A DNA stretch of 64,000 nucleotides from Brachionus rotundiformis. Lineage: Eukaryota; Rotifera; Eurotatoria; Ploima; Brachionidae. Both the position numbers and the translations under genes were made by a program. Positions 33,679 to 44,699 of the stretch are shown one piece after another. A model generated the notes under the pieces. That model was not told where the DNA came from and made no database searches. It was given only the letters and a program-made list of their open reading frames with translations. The stretch spans positions 1,111,188 through 1,175,187 of the forward strand of contig JAESIW010000180.1 in assembly GCA_016802295.1 (NCBI GenBank). The letters are read 5' to 3'. Each line of letters opens with the position of its first letter. Within the stretch, counting starts at the first letter, position 1.

Positions 33679-35661
33679 GAAGTTTGAATTGATTTATTGG
33701 TACATAATAAATTGATCAATCCACAAAAGCTTTTGAAATTTTTGATACAAAATTAAGAGAAAAATTATTAAAACATCAAAAATGAATTCTAATCAGGATT
33801 TAGTTAAAAAAATTAAATTTTTATTAATTTATTTTAATTTAATATAAATATTCTATTAAACAGTTCAACAATAGTAAGAATACTAAGAGATTTTAATAGA
33901 GAGATTTTAAATTTGCATTTTAAAACATTTAATAACCATAAACAAATTTATAATTACTCAAAATTTTAATTTAAGTTAAAAATTCTTATTTAATATAATG
34001 TTTTATTTGTAAATTAATTATAATTTATTGTTTTTATAAAAAAAATTTTTTGTATGTGAATTGATGATTTTGATGAGTTTAAGGAAAATTACCTTTCCCA
34101 AATAAGCCAGTGGGACGCTCATCTGAATTAAAATTTTTTTAAATCAACTTGTCACTCAATTGAGAAGAAATCTTAACTTAGGGTTTCCAAATTTACGTCT
34201 TCCTGCAGAGGGTAAGCTCTTTTCGGATTCTTTTCGGATGATGGTTAGGCCTTTGCATTCGCCATTCAGCTCACCTGCAAACAGAGTGAAAGACCATATA
34301 CACATACATTACATGAGACTGTCCCTCATCTTTTTTCATCAGTCTTTTGCGGATCGGCAGAATTATGGTGACTACTTCTGTCCATTTTTAATTAAATTTC
34401 TAATTTAATAAATTGATTTCATCCAAAATGATATCCTATTTATGCTCAATTGGTCCATACGAGTCAAAATAACTAATATGACAAATTTAATTAATTAAAA
34501 TAATTAGTCTGATTTTTTAGAAAATATTAAAAATAAAATTTTGAAATTTAAACTTAAAGCAAACTTGAAAAATTCAAATTTACTTCATTTTGTCTAAGTA
34601 AAATCTTAAATCATGAACAGATAATTTTAGCTTGTTTTCACCAAATTAAATTTGATAAACGGTTCTTGATAAGCACAGATAAATACAGATAATAGTTAAA
34701 AGTAAATTTCCAAAATTCAACTTTTTAAATAGCAGGAAAAAATAATTTTACTTAAAGTAATCGTTAATGGTAACTCATTGATTGCTTGTGAAATAAGATA
34801 AAAAATTTTAATATAATTTTTTCAATGGAAATAGATTGAAAATAGATGTATTTAATATCATAAGAGTAATATGAAATTATTAGGCAATCATATTTAAATT
34901 ACAAAATAGATTTCATTTATTAAATGATGATCTTTTAACTGTTATGATGATAATCTCAAAAATTATCTTTCCAATAGACCTCAAATATAAAAATATATAA
35001 TTTTTTAATGAAAAAATTAAGTTTAATATTTACTGTTTAAGTTTTTCTATCAAAATATTTTTTGTGTGTATGTATTACATAGATTCGATTGGCAATTCAT
35101 ATTTGTAAAAATTTTTAAATAATTTAAAATATGTCATGACACAAAAAGTTATAGATTACTCATGAAAATGTATCAGTTATTTACATTTATTCAAGCAAAT
35201 TTAAAAAATTATATTTAATTTATTATAAGCTTTTTCATGAAAAAAAAAAAAACTTTCTAAATCAAAAAAAGTTGTATGAATTTATTAAGAAAATAATTAG
35301 AAATTTTAATAGAAATATTAATATCAAAAAGATATTAAATTCTTAATTAAATTAAAATATTTAAATAATTTAAATATGATTCTTAATTTATGAACATTTA
35401 CTTGAAAAATATTTAACAAAGCATTTTTCAAGTATTAAAATTACTAAAATACAAAACTGATTGAATTTTATTTTTTATCAATATAATTATTATTTCATCA
35501 AATAAAATATCATATTTTAATATATGCTTCTTCATCTTCTTCTTTAAAATTTTTATATAAAAATTCTTTTATTTTTTCTATCTTAATCATTATCTTTATC
35601 TCCATTAATTTATTACTTGAAAAAAATTAAGTACTAAAACTAAAATCAAGAAAGATTATAA
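33679..35661. other. Intergenic, AT-rich
   Basis: No gene recognised. Bases 34090-34390 are GC-richer, contain an 82-codon frame and a donor-like GAGGGTAAGC at about 34206, but the translation matches nothing I know. The last ~130 bases are the 3' flank of the next gene. Confidence 0.45.
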
Positions 35662-37017
35662 TTATATATTAACAAAAGCTCTCTTAAACTCTTCAAAGCT
35701 AATCGAACCATCATTATTTATATCTAAATCAGCAAATAATGCCTTAACATCATCTTCTCCATAACTTCTACCAAGGCGACTATTAAGCCTTAATACAACT
35801 TTACCAGCATCTTCGACAGTGATTCGTCCAGTGTTATTTGTATCAATAGATTTGAAAATTTGTTCAATAGTTGCTAATAAATTAGTTCTTAGCTTTGTTT
35901 CTTTATTCGATATCTTAGGTTGAGTAAAGTCCCTTTCTTGTACCTCTATTCTCGAGCTAAGTCTCGGTCCATGTCTGAATAAGTAGTTTTTATATTCTCC
36001 AAGACCCTCAGCTTCTAAATCAACCAATTTCAGAGCATCAACATCACCATACAACTCCATAAGGTCACCATATTTGAACTCAGAAGCCAGCACTAAGCCA
36101 TCAGGAGTTCTAATATCTTTTACAAATTGTGGCAAGTTGGCCGCTTTAATTAAATTATTTGAGTATCTCTGGACATATTCGGCTGGATTAGCTCTAATCA
36201 CGCCCAAATATTCGACCTCTTTTCTCACATTAACTTTTGGAGCTTCCCATTGAACAATCACGTTCCTTGGCTTAACAACTACTGGATCTGGCTGATTTGG
36301 CTTGTTGAAGATAACTCTTCGCTTTACTTGTGAATATGGCAACCAACGCTCAATTAAAACTGATTGAGGTTTTGATGGCAAAGCAGCCAAGCGCTCAATG
36401 ATCACTTTTCTGGGTGGAGGAGGAATACGCTTGCCACTTATTGTCACTATTTTTCTACCAACTTGTCCCGGAGGCTGAGGTGGTGCTTCGCGTACAATCA
36501 GAGGCTCTGGCGTAACCGGTCTCAAAGGCTGTTGTCTGATTATCAATGGTGGAGCTGGAGGGGTCAATTCGTTTTTTAACTGATTAATTATTATTTCTCC
36601 TGGCGCTGGCGGCGTAGGTGGACGTAGATAACGAATGGCCAATTCTTGAACATACTCAAGCTGAATCTGGGATCCCTTGGTTATAAGCTCAGGATTTTGG
36701 TCTTCGTTTATTTGATATTCACTTAAAGGAATTACTCCTCGCCAATTAGCTACTTCTTGTCTGTTGGCCCATAAGCCACGTTGACCAAGAACCTCTATTT
36801 CCTCACTAGCATTTATCTCAATAGGTTCACTTGATCTCAAAATCTGCTCTTCTACTTCGCTTGGATAGATAGAAGATTGGGCGTTAATACCCGAAATTTT
36901 TGGTGAATTTCGGCTAGTTTCTAACAAAGCCAAATCCTGAACTATTTGAAGACTTTTATTTAATTGTGAGTTAAAACCAGTTAATGGTTTTTTAAAATTA
37001 ACTCTTTGAGTATTCAT
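35662..37017 (-). CDS. Proline-rich EF-hand protein, possibly cytoskeletal
   Basis: A 451-residue single-exon protein that I cannot place in a named family. Residues 131-260 contain Pro-rich repeat-like segments joined to Ile/Val/Arg/Glu-rich strands: RPPTPPAPGEIIINQ, EPLIVREAPPQPPG, IPPPPRKVIIERL, SVLIERWLPYSQVKRRVIF. Repeats alternating Pro with charged and beta-branched residues recall alveolin/epiplasmin-type cytoskeletal proteins, but this is only a resemblance. A globular part follows (RANPAEYVQRY, about 270-350). Two EF-hands close the protein: loop DTNNTGRITVED (392-403) with Asp at position 12, and canonical DINNDGSISFEE (432-443), so calcium binding is likely. No signal peptide or membrane segment. 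Coding composition is much higher in GC than the flanks, which supports a real gene. Confidence 0.85.
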   Translation of the reverse strand: MNTQRVNFKKPLTGFNSQLNKSLQIVQDLALLETSRNSPKISGINAQSSIYPSEVEEQILRSSEPIEINASEEIEVLGQRGLWANRQEVANWRGVIPLSEYQINEDQNPELITKGSQIQLEYVQELAIRYLRPPTPPAPGEIIINQLKNELTPPAPPLIIRQQPLRPVTPEPLIVREAPPQPPGQVGRKIVTISGKRIPPPPRKVIIERLAALPSKPQSVLIERWLPYSQVKRRVIFNKPNQPDPVVVKPRNVIVQWEAPKVNVRKEVEYLGVIRANPAEYVQRYSNNLIKAANLPQFVKDIRTPDGLVLASEFKYGDLMELYGDVDALKLVDLEAEGLGEYKNYLFRHGPRLSSRIEVQERDFTQPKISNKETKLRTNLLATIEQIFKSIDTNNTGRITVEDAGKVVLRLNSRLGRSYGEDDVKALFADLDINNDGSISFEEFKRAFVNI

Positions 37018-38156
37018 TATATATCCAAATGAAATATATTAAAAAAAAACAAAGATATAATAAAGCTTTTATATGATAATGGTGACGGTACAATTAAAAT
37101 ACCAAATAATTTGTCTAATCGACATTCTTTAATTATTTCTATTAAGATTCAAGAATTGGGAGACAAAATTTGGACCTGGCAAACTAATGAAAGTTCTTAA
37201 TTATTTTAAAATTGTTATTATTTTCTTGTACAAAAGTTGCTAACTGATAATTTTCCTAAGTTTTAATTGAACAAAGGTTGAGTATATAAATGCTTTTGTC
37301 AATTAGAATGATTTGGTATTAATAATATTCAAATTTATTTCAAGGTGTAGGGACGTCGATTTTATTTTTTTATTTTTTAATAATAAAATTGGTAATTTAA
37401 CTTTATTCAAAATTGGAAATTTTAAAATAATTCTAATAATCATTTATTTCCACATTTTAATTGAAAAATAAATTTAAACAAAACTGCTTAAATTTAATTT
37501 TTTTGGTCTAACAAGAAAAAAATTATTTAAAATATCATAAAAATGTAATAAAATTTAATGTTTTTGTTATTAGGATTTTAATTAATTTTTTATTTTTCAA
37601 CTCTACTAGTTTTTTTACTAATTAACGTGACGTTAACATATGCTTATTTAGAAAAATCTTTCCAAGTATTGTTTATTATTTCAGGTAATTACGAAATTTT
37701 TTGTTTTCTTAAAAAGGTGATGAAGGTATACAATGGTATAGAAAACAACCAAAATATTAGTGTTGGCAATCGATTCTAATCGATTGATAAATAAAATAAA
37801 TTAAATTCTTTAATCAAAAAAAAATATTTAAAAATTAAAATTTAAATCATTTTAAATTATATTTTTCAACAAGGAACTCGTCAATAATTGGGAAGGCGGT
37901 GGATCAGTTTAGCGTCTAGTGAAGTAGGCTCGAGTCGGAGCGCAAAGATCAAACTCAACATTTTCAAGTCAATCCGAATTCTATATCTTATGATAAACTC
38001 TGAATGAATCTTAAATTATAAACTCTGGAGGATTTTTTTTAAATTTTTTCTTTTCCTAAACCGGGGAGGATGTTTATTAGCCAAAGCTAACAAAAATAAC
38101 TTACAGTTTTAAACCTTTTTTAGGGGTAAAACTTTTAAATTTAAAATAAATCTTCT
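37018..38156. other. Intergenic, AT-rich
   Basis: No gene. A short less-AT-rich stretch at about 37880-37960 (including GGCGGTGGATCAG and GGCTCGAGTCGGAGCGC) is unexplained. Confidence 0.45.
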
Positions 38157-38374
38157 AAACCAAAACCGGCTTGGCTTTGAATATTACAACAAAAAAGTTG
38201 ATTCTATGGAAAAATCTCAAAAAGAAAATTAGCGCTTTATCCAATAGATAAAAAGACGTGACACTTAATTTTTAGCTATAAAAGTAAGACTGTTGTCATG
38301 TATTTTTTAAATATTTTTTTGTAAAATAAAATTCAGTACCACCTATCCTCGTATGCATATCTTTTAACATGGCG
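38157..38374 (-). repeat. Dispersed repeat, copy 2
   Basis: Inverted relative of 15533-15755; similarity may run further left to about 38085 (TTTAAAACTGTAAGTTAT on the minus strand). Confidence 0.7.
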
Positions 38375-38641
38375 AACGGGTTTTAAATATATTCTAAAAT
38401 TAAAATTGATTTAAAATCCAAGATATTCCAATAATGGTTAAGTTTAATTTTTAAAATCAGCAAAATTAAAAATGATGTTCTTAATTTTAATTTTTTTGTA
38501 ATGAAAAAAAAATTAGTTTAATATTTATTAATTTTTGAAAAAATTTAAAAATTATAAGTCTTTAATTAATAAATGGTATGATTTAGTGAAAAAAAAAATA
38601 TTGATTTACCAGAACAGAGCAGATTTTAAAAAAAGTGTAAT

Positions 38642-39154
38642 TTACTGAAGATCCTTATCAAACAAGAATTCTCCCAAGCCAGGTCCTACCCGCTTAAGTT
38701 TAGTAATCATTTCACTCAGATGTTTAATTGATTCAACCTGTTCGTCTAAAAATTCACCTTCGATAAAATCGCTTAAATGTGCGTCATTGTTTTTGGAAGC
38801 CAGGCCGTGCAAATCAAGCAAAGATTGGTTCACCTTTTTCTCCAGTTCTAGAGCAGTCTCCAGAGCTTCTAAACCTGATCCCCATTCATCTTTTTCCGGC
38901 TTGGCAACCTCTCTCAAAACAACACGACCACCTCTTTTATTCTGGTACTTCATCAGCTTTTCGGCGTGTTCTCTCTCCTCTTCGGATGCCTTTTTGAAAA
39001 ACTTGTAAAATCCCGGCAAAGCTACGTTATCTCTATCAAAATAAAATGCCATTGACTGGTAAACATAGCTCGCCGTCAGCTCAATATTTATTTGGCGATT
39101 GAGACCTGCCTCGGACTCTTGGTGGAAATTTTGTCTAACTTTGCTTAAACTCAT
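38642..39154 (-). CDS. Ferritin, heavy-chain type
   Basis: A 170-residue subunit of the 24-mer iron-storage cage, cytosolic because there is no signal or transit peptide. It should oxidise Fe2+: all ferroxidase ligands of H-type ferritin are in place, namely Glu25 and Tyr32 (NIELTASYVYQ), Glu60 and His63 (EEEREHAEKLM), the Glu in LEKKVNQSLL, and Gln in LDEQVESI. The length matches animal H-ferritins. The C-terminus GEFLFDKDLQ matches the E-helix end of the family. It is a single coding exon. The start is the first ATG, with MSLSKVRQNFHQESE typical of invertebrate ferritins. An iron-responsive element lies just upstream (39161-39185), so translation is probably repressed by IRP when iron is low. 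Confidence 0.97.
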   Translation of the reverse strand: MSLSKVRQNFHQESEAGLNRQINIELTASYVYQSMAFYFDRDNVALPGFYKFFKKASEEEREHAEKLMKYQNKRGGRVVLREVAKPEKDEWGSGLEALETALELEKKVNQSLLDLHGLASKNNDAHLSDFIEGEFLDEQVESIKHLSEMITKLKRVGPGLGEFLFDKDLQ

Positions 39155-39160
39155 TCTTGG

Positions 39161-39185
39161 TTTGAACAGTCACTGCTGATGCAAA
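39161..39185 (-). promoter_or_regulatory. Iron-responsive element in the ferritin 5' UTR
   Basis: Minus strand, 5' to 3': lower stem UUUG (pairs CAAA), bulged C, upper stem AUCAG/CUGUU with four pairs and one U-U mismatch, and loop CAGUGA (39175-39170). The CAGUGN loop and the bulged C five positions before it are the defining IRE features. It ends six bases before the ATG. A splice acceptor (TTTTTTCCAG) lies just upstream. Confidence 0.85.
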
Positions 39186-41055
39186 CTTTATCTGGAAAAA
39201 AGTATAAACTTATGATGAAAAATCGTGATCAAAATTAAAAAGTTAATTATAGTAAGCCGAAATAATAAAAAATAGAGATCCTAAAGATTTAATATTTCTT
39301 TTTTTTAAAAAGCAAAATTCTTCATTTTAAATTATAATTTAAGAAATGCATAAAAAATTATATCATTGCTGATCTATGTTAAAATACGTGCAAATTAATG
39401 CGTAATTATTTTTAAAATTAAACATGAGGTTTTAATAAATTCTAATTTTTATAATTTTTTAAATAGTATTTTAAAGATGCATAGCTTTCACAATTTTATG
39501 ATTAATTTGATTTAAATGATTTTAAACAAAAACAATTTTCTAAATTTAAAATCAAAATTTGAAGCGTCTTTATTTAAATTGCCTTTCTTTGTCAAATTTT
39601 ATTGAAATCTGTCTGTAAAAATAAATGAAATATGATAAGTTTTAGCTATAAATTAAAGTTTATTATCGCTATTTAATTTTTTAATTTTTTTTCATTTTTC
39701 TCCCTAAAGTTTCATAATTTAGTGTTCAATTTTAACCACTAATTTGGTCAACAGTAAAGCTAAATTTAAATCCGTTATGATAAATTCAAATTTTATTTTG
39801 AAATACACAATTTTAAAATTTTAATCCATTTATTTATTTGTTTAGTCCATTGATGAAAAATTAATATATAATAATTAAAATTTTAAAACGACTAAATGTA
39901 CAGTTCTACATGAATTGGCACAATTCCTAATATTTTGTTTAATGCAGTTGAAACCTTTATCAAGGGACTTGTAGAGATTATATATTGCTAAAATATAAAT
40001 GAATCTGACATATTTTAATAAAGCTAATCGTATTCAATTATTTATTTATTGATCAAATGGAAAGATATAATTTTATAATTTTTATTATTTTCAGAACTTT
40101 GATTTTCTTGAGTGTTTTGAAAGTCTTTTTAAAAAATTAATTACCGAGTTTACTTTTATGGACTGCTGAAGTTTGAAAACTTCCAATTTCATTATTATTT
40201 TTTAGAGACATTTTAGTCCTATTTATTCAGGATAATGTTGACCAGAAATTTTCAATGGCTCGTTTTAAAGTTTTTTATAGAAGAAAAACTATTTAATAAG
40301 AAATAACTTGATGTAATACTGAAAATGCGAGTTTTTAATATTTGGCCTAAGGAAAACTACTTATCATGGTAAGATTTACATCTAAAAGAAAATTTTATTT
40401 AACAAAAAGAATCATAGTTCAAATTTTATTATTTAAATTACATCCCTATGTACATTAAGATGGCTTTAAAATATCATTTTCTGTATCTATATCCTTTATC
40501 GTTATATTTAGTATCATCGTAATCCGATCGATATACTTAAACAAAAACACTAAATGCTGCCATTGATCGCTTCATCTTAGTTTTCATTTTTTTTTTAAAT
40601 TTCTACTTTCTTTTTTATTTTTCTATTAATAAATACCATAATAAAAATTTTACTTTTAAATTTAAATTGATAATTGAAAAATAAACTCAGACTGAATTCA
40701 TAAAGACTCCAATAGCCTTAATGAAAAATATCTGCACTTCACCACAGGAACAACTACTACTACTACTACTTGTACTAAATTAATCATTTTGATGAATTTA
40801 TATAAAAAATATTTTCTGTTTGTTAAAAAAATTTATTTATAAAAATAAATTTGTCGAGATAAAAAGTATTTTTGTGAAATAAAAATATACATCTGGCTTT
40901 TCTTAATTTTAATGGATATTTTCATTATTTGTGGTATCAAAATTCTGATATTTTGACCTATTTTCAAAGTAAATACCAGCATGTGCATATAAATTGAAAT
41001 AAGGGTCAATTTTTTTCAATTTAATTAGAAAAAAAATCCTATCAACTATGATATA
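39186..41055. other. Upstream of ferritin, AT-rich
   Basis: Non-coding. A strong acceptor-like tract (ACTTTTTTCCAG on the minus strand, ending about seven bases before the IRE stem) suggests a leader exon further up, or a trans-splice site. No gene seen. A short (CTA)n run occurs at about 40753-40770. Confidence 0.45.
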
Positions 41056-41356
41056 CTTTATTGTTCTTTATTCTTTTTCTGGCTGGATCCTTTGGCTTTT
41101 ATGTACTTTATATATCAATACAAAATTATAAGATCAATAAAGACAACTATCCACAAGAAATTAACCCGAACCCTATTTGCAACTTCGTTATCCTCTAAGT
41201 CTATCAAAACAGTACAATAAAACCCTAGAATATACCCCAAATACGTCTGGCGACATCTTTAAATAATCAAAATATGGTTTATTTTATGGCTTTATTTCTT
41301 TAACCAAATAAAAGATAGAAAAGTCAGCCATCTACCCAGTATAAAGAACAATAAAG
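41056..41356. mobile_element. MITE with 16-bp terminal inverted repeats
   Basis: CTTTATTGTTCTTTAT at 41056-41071 is repeated exactly, inverted, at 41341-41356, giving a 301-bp element. The interior is GC-richer than the flanks and has no frame. Weaker complementarity continues inward (CTGGCTGG..CTTTTATG). The target duplication is unclear. Confidence 0.65.
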
Positions 41357-41790
41357 TTTATCAACATGCTAGTAAATTAATTCAATTGGTATATATGACA
41401 TAAATTACATAAAAGTTCCAATATGGACATACATTTGCCAATTTTCACTTAATATTAGTAATGTAAAAAAAAAATTCTATCCCTATTTTGATCCATAACT
41501 ACATAAAGGACATATAGTTTTAACACAGAGCTATATTTTTTTATTTTTTATAAAGTATCTTTTTTTGAAATAAATTATTAAATATTAGCATTCTAGATTT
41601 TTATTGTTCAATTAACAATAGATGCATATTTTGATAGTTAAATCTGTTTAAAATGTCTGAAATTTAAAATATAATTTTGGAGCATTTGAGTTAATTGGTA
41701 AAAAATATTGAAAAAATTTATTAATATGATTTTTGAAAAATAAAATTTTGAATTTAAATCTCTAGTTTTGATCGTATAACTTATACTTGT

Positions 41791-42450
41791 TTAATACTCA
41801 TATGGAGATAAAAGTTCTACAAGTTTTTTGTTATTTAAGCAGCTTCGAATGAATTCTTCCTTGTTTAGTTTACAGTCTCCGTTGGCATCTATGTTGTTAA
41901 AAATATCTCTTACACATTGCTTGGGTGGATAATTTTTTCTATCTTTGCCTCTGAATGCGTAGATTGACTCCAAGCCTCGCAAGAACTCTCTATCATTTAT
42001 ATATCCATCCTTGTCTCGATCCTTTAGAGTTAAAAAAATAAAGCAAAATATTTCTATTCTAAATAAGAATCTTACATAAAAGAGAAAAACAAATTCTAGC
42101 TTTTTGCGTATTTCACCTTTGGATGTGGCCGCATAGGCGATCAAAAATTCGGAAAAGTCAAGAAATCCGTCTGAATTTTTGTCAAAGCTTGTAAATAGAT
42201 AATCAATTATCTTGTACAAGTTGCTATCTTCCAATTTTCCTCTCAAAGATTTGTAGAACTTATAAAACTGTTTTCGGTCCTTATAAATTTTTTATGCTGA
42301 GTTTTTAGCAAAATGTCACCGAAAACTCACCATTTTTCCTTTTGGGCAAAAAAGAAGAAATTCTTTATACCAGCTTTTGATCACAATGTCCTCAATTCCA
42401 CTCTCTTCGATAATATTTTTTAGCTCTTCCTCAGTCAAGATCGCAGACAT
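41791..42450 (-). CDS. Neuronal-calcium-sensor-like EF-hand protein A (three exons)
   Basis: A 184-residue calcium sensor of the recoverin/frequenin (NCS) type. Exons, minus strand: 42450-42331, 42279-42076 and 42021-41791 (555 nt with the stop); introns are 51 and 54 bp. SWYKEFLLFCPKGKM (residues 26-40) corresponds to the disabled first EF-hand with the CPxG signature of NCS proteins. Three EF loops follow: DKNSDGFLDFSE (73-84), DRDKDGYINDRE (109-120) and DANGDCKLNKEE (153-164, with Cys in place of the usual Gly at position 6). The N-terminus is MSAIL, without the Gly2 myristoylation signal of classical NCS proteins, so a myristoyl switch is unlikely. The acceptor at 42280 was chosen because it restores DRKQFYKFYK, aligned with NKKNFYKFYK in the neighbouring paralogue, and makes both proteins the same length. 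It lies 1.4 kb from paralogue B on the same strand. Confidence 0.88.
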
Positions 42451-43860
42451 TATTTTTTCTAAATAATTGTGATTTTTTTTATATATAAAAAAAATTAACA
42501 ACCTTAAGTCGAAAATAATTTCGACAAGATTATATCTATTCAATTTAATTTTTAAAATAAAAGCGTAATTTTCTTTCTAAATCTCAAAGAGGTTATACTA
42601 AGAAGATAAAATCGAAAATTATTAATATCAAAATTTTAGCCCCTTTTATATATATATATATAGGATATTCAATACAATAATTTAAAAATCAATAAAGTCT
42701 GTTGATTTTTAATTTTTAAATTTTATTTACGTATTTTTTTTTCAAAGCATTAGTTTCTCTAAGATAATTATGAAAAAAATTTCTTATATTAAAATTAAAA
42801 TTTAATTTTTGCCAAAAATTGAAAATTCAGTTCTATCTTAATTACTTGTATACTAACTAATTTCTATAATTGGAGGAGAACAACTAAAGAATTAGAAAAA
42901 ATAATGACTTTTTAATAAAAAATGGGTAAAAAACGCAAAATAAATTAAGATGTATAAAATATACTATATCATTAAATCATATCCGGTTTTATTTAACTTA
43001 TTCTAGATATTAAAGGCAGATGACTGCATTTTTTCAAGATAACTTTCTTTATTCAAAGATTATCTTAAATTTGAACATTTCGAATTTTAAAAATATTTCC
43101 TCATGTTTAATAAATTATAAAATTTCAATCCCCGATCGACTTACAAGAATTTAATTAATTAGATAATTGAATTAATTTACCAATTTTTGTGTTTTTTTAA
43201 AGGTTTTTTTGTTAATATGAATTTCAATGGTTCAAATTATAATTTAGATTGGAAAATATATTTGGTAAAGTCGAGTCAGATAGGTGAACCATATCTTTTA
43301 GGGATTAAATTCTTGCTCTAGAGCTTAGTAAATGAATTAATTCAAATCTTAACTCACTAAAATTGATTAAAATTTGAATGAATTTACAAAAGAAGAACTT
43401 GTTCGTAAAAAATTTATTCAATATTGATATTTCCTTATTATCGACTTTAGGGTTTCTTTTCGGCTAATGCTTTTATTAAATTAGATTTCATATTTTCAAA
43501 TTCAAAATCTGAACTGAACCTTCGTTTCTGTAGACTATGTGAACTATGTCTTGTCTATTAAATATTTTTATACATTTAATTTTAAAAATTATTAAATAAT
43601 TTGAATTTAAAATTTTATTTGAAATATTAACAGATATGCAAAAAAAATCACCAAAAATTTCGATTAAATACAAAAGACGACACAGTTAACTATTAAACTT
43701 TAATTTATCTATTTAAACTGATACTAACATTTTTTCAAAATTAAATTTTAAACTCGATATGAATTTTGTCAATTATTAATAAAGGAAGACAAATATATAA
43801 TTGGTAAGATTGATTAGATAATACAAAACTCATTTGATACTCTTTTATTGTTCCACATTT
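42451..43860. other. Intergenic between the NCS-like paralogues
   Basis: AT-rich, including a (TA)n run at about 42648-42662. No gene seen. The 61-codon frame at 43488-43673 is low-complexity. Confidence 0.5.
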
Positions 43861-44699
43861 TCACGTTTCAAATGGAGAAATCAAATCCTTAAAAAAATTA
43901 GTAAAAAAAATACTTAGATAAATTAATTAAAGATTTTTTATTATTAATTTTAAGTACCAATATATGTTTGTTGCTCATGCAGCCCTCGATGAATTCATCT
44001 TTACTTAGACGTCTATCACCATTTTCATCAATACGTCTAAAAATGTCTTGCACACACTTTACTGGTGGGTATTCTTTTTTGTTCCTACCTTTGAACTCAT
44101 ACATGGCTTCGATAACTTTTAGAAAGTCACGATCATTTATTATACCATCTTTGTCATTATCCTAAAACAAAAAAGTAGATTTATGGCATACATTGGCACC
44201 TAGATGTGTTTAAGTCATTAAATCAATTTAAATGGTTAGCATTTTTAACCAAATTGTGTTTAAATGGTGCTAGCATTTAAATTTTCTAATAATTTAAGCA
44301 CAACTTTGGTTTATTCTGGCTACATAGAACATGAAGACAAATTCAAGTCTTTTTCGGCAGTCACTGTTTGAAGTTGACGAGTAAGCGATTATGAATTCGG
44401 CAAAGTCCAGGTAACCATTTGAGTCAATGTCAAAACATGAGAATACATAGTCTGTTATCTTGTGTAAATTTTCGGTATTTCCCCGTAGCATTTTATAAAA
44501 TTTGTAGAAATTTTTTTTGTTCATTCTACCTGACGGAGATACTTGGAGAAATTCTTGGTCAAATGTTTTAAAATTAGGACTAGTTGGCTTATTTATTTAG
44601 AGTACCTTTGTACCAAGACTTGAGAATGTCTCGATCAACTCCGGTCTTTTCAGAAATCTCGTTCAATTCAGAATCACTTATTTCCTTCTTTTTGCTCAT
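43861..44699 (-). CDS. Neuronal-calcium-sensor-like EF-hand protein B (four exons)
   Basis: Tandem paralogue of protein A, also 184 residues. Exons, minus strand: 44699-44606, 44553-44324, 44161-43958 and 43887-43861 (555 nt with the stop). It begins MSKKKEIS, again without Gly2. The first EF region reads SWYKEFLQVSPSGRM (SPSG instead of CPxG). EF loops are DIDSNGYLDFAE, DNDKDGIINDRD (Asp at position 12) and DENGDRRLSKDE. The last exon is only nine codons (DLISPFET and stop); without it the frame would run into a low-complexity tail, whereas with it the end aligns with ELLSPYEY of protein A. Only the intron after codon 108 is shared with A; the others differ. Confidence 0.88.

Noticed and set aside
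43898..43957. C-terminal extension VLKINNKK.. of NCS-like protein B
   Set aside because: It reads through a donor; splicing to 43887 gives DLISPFET, which aligns with the end of protein A.
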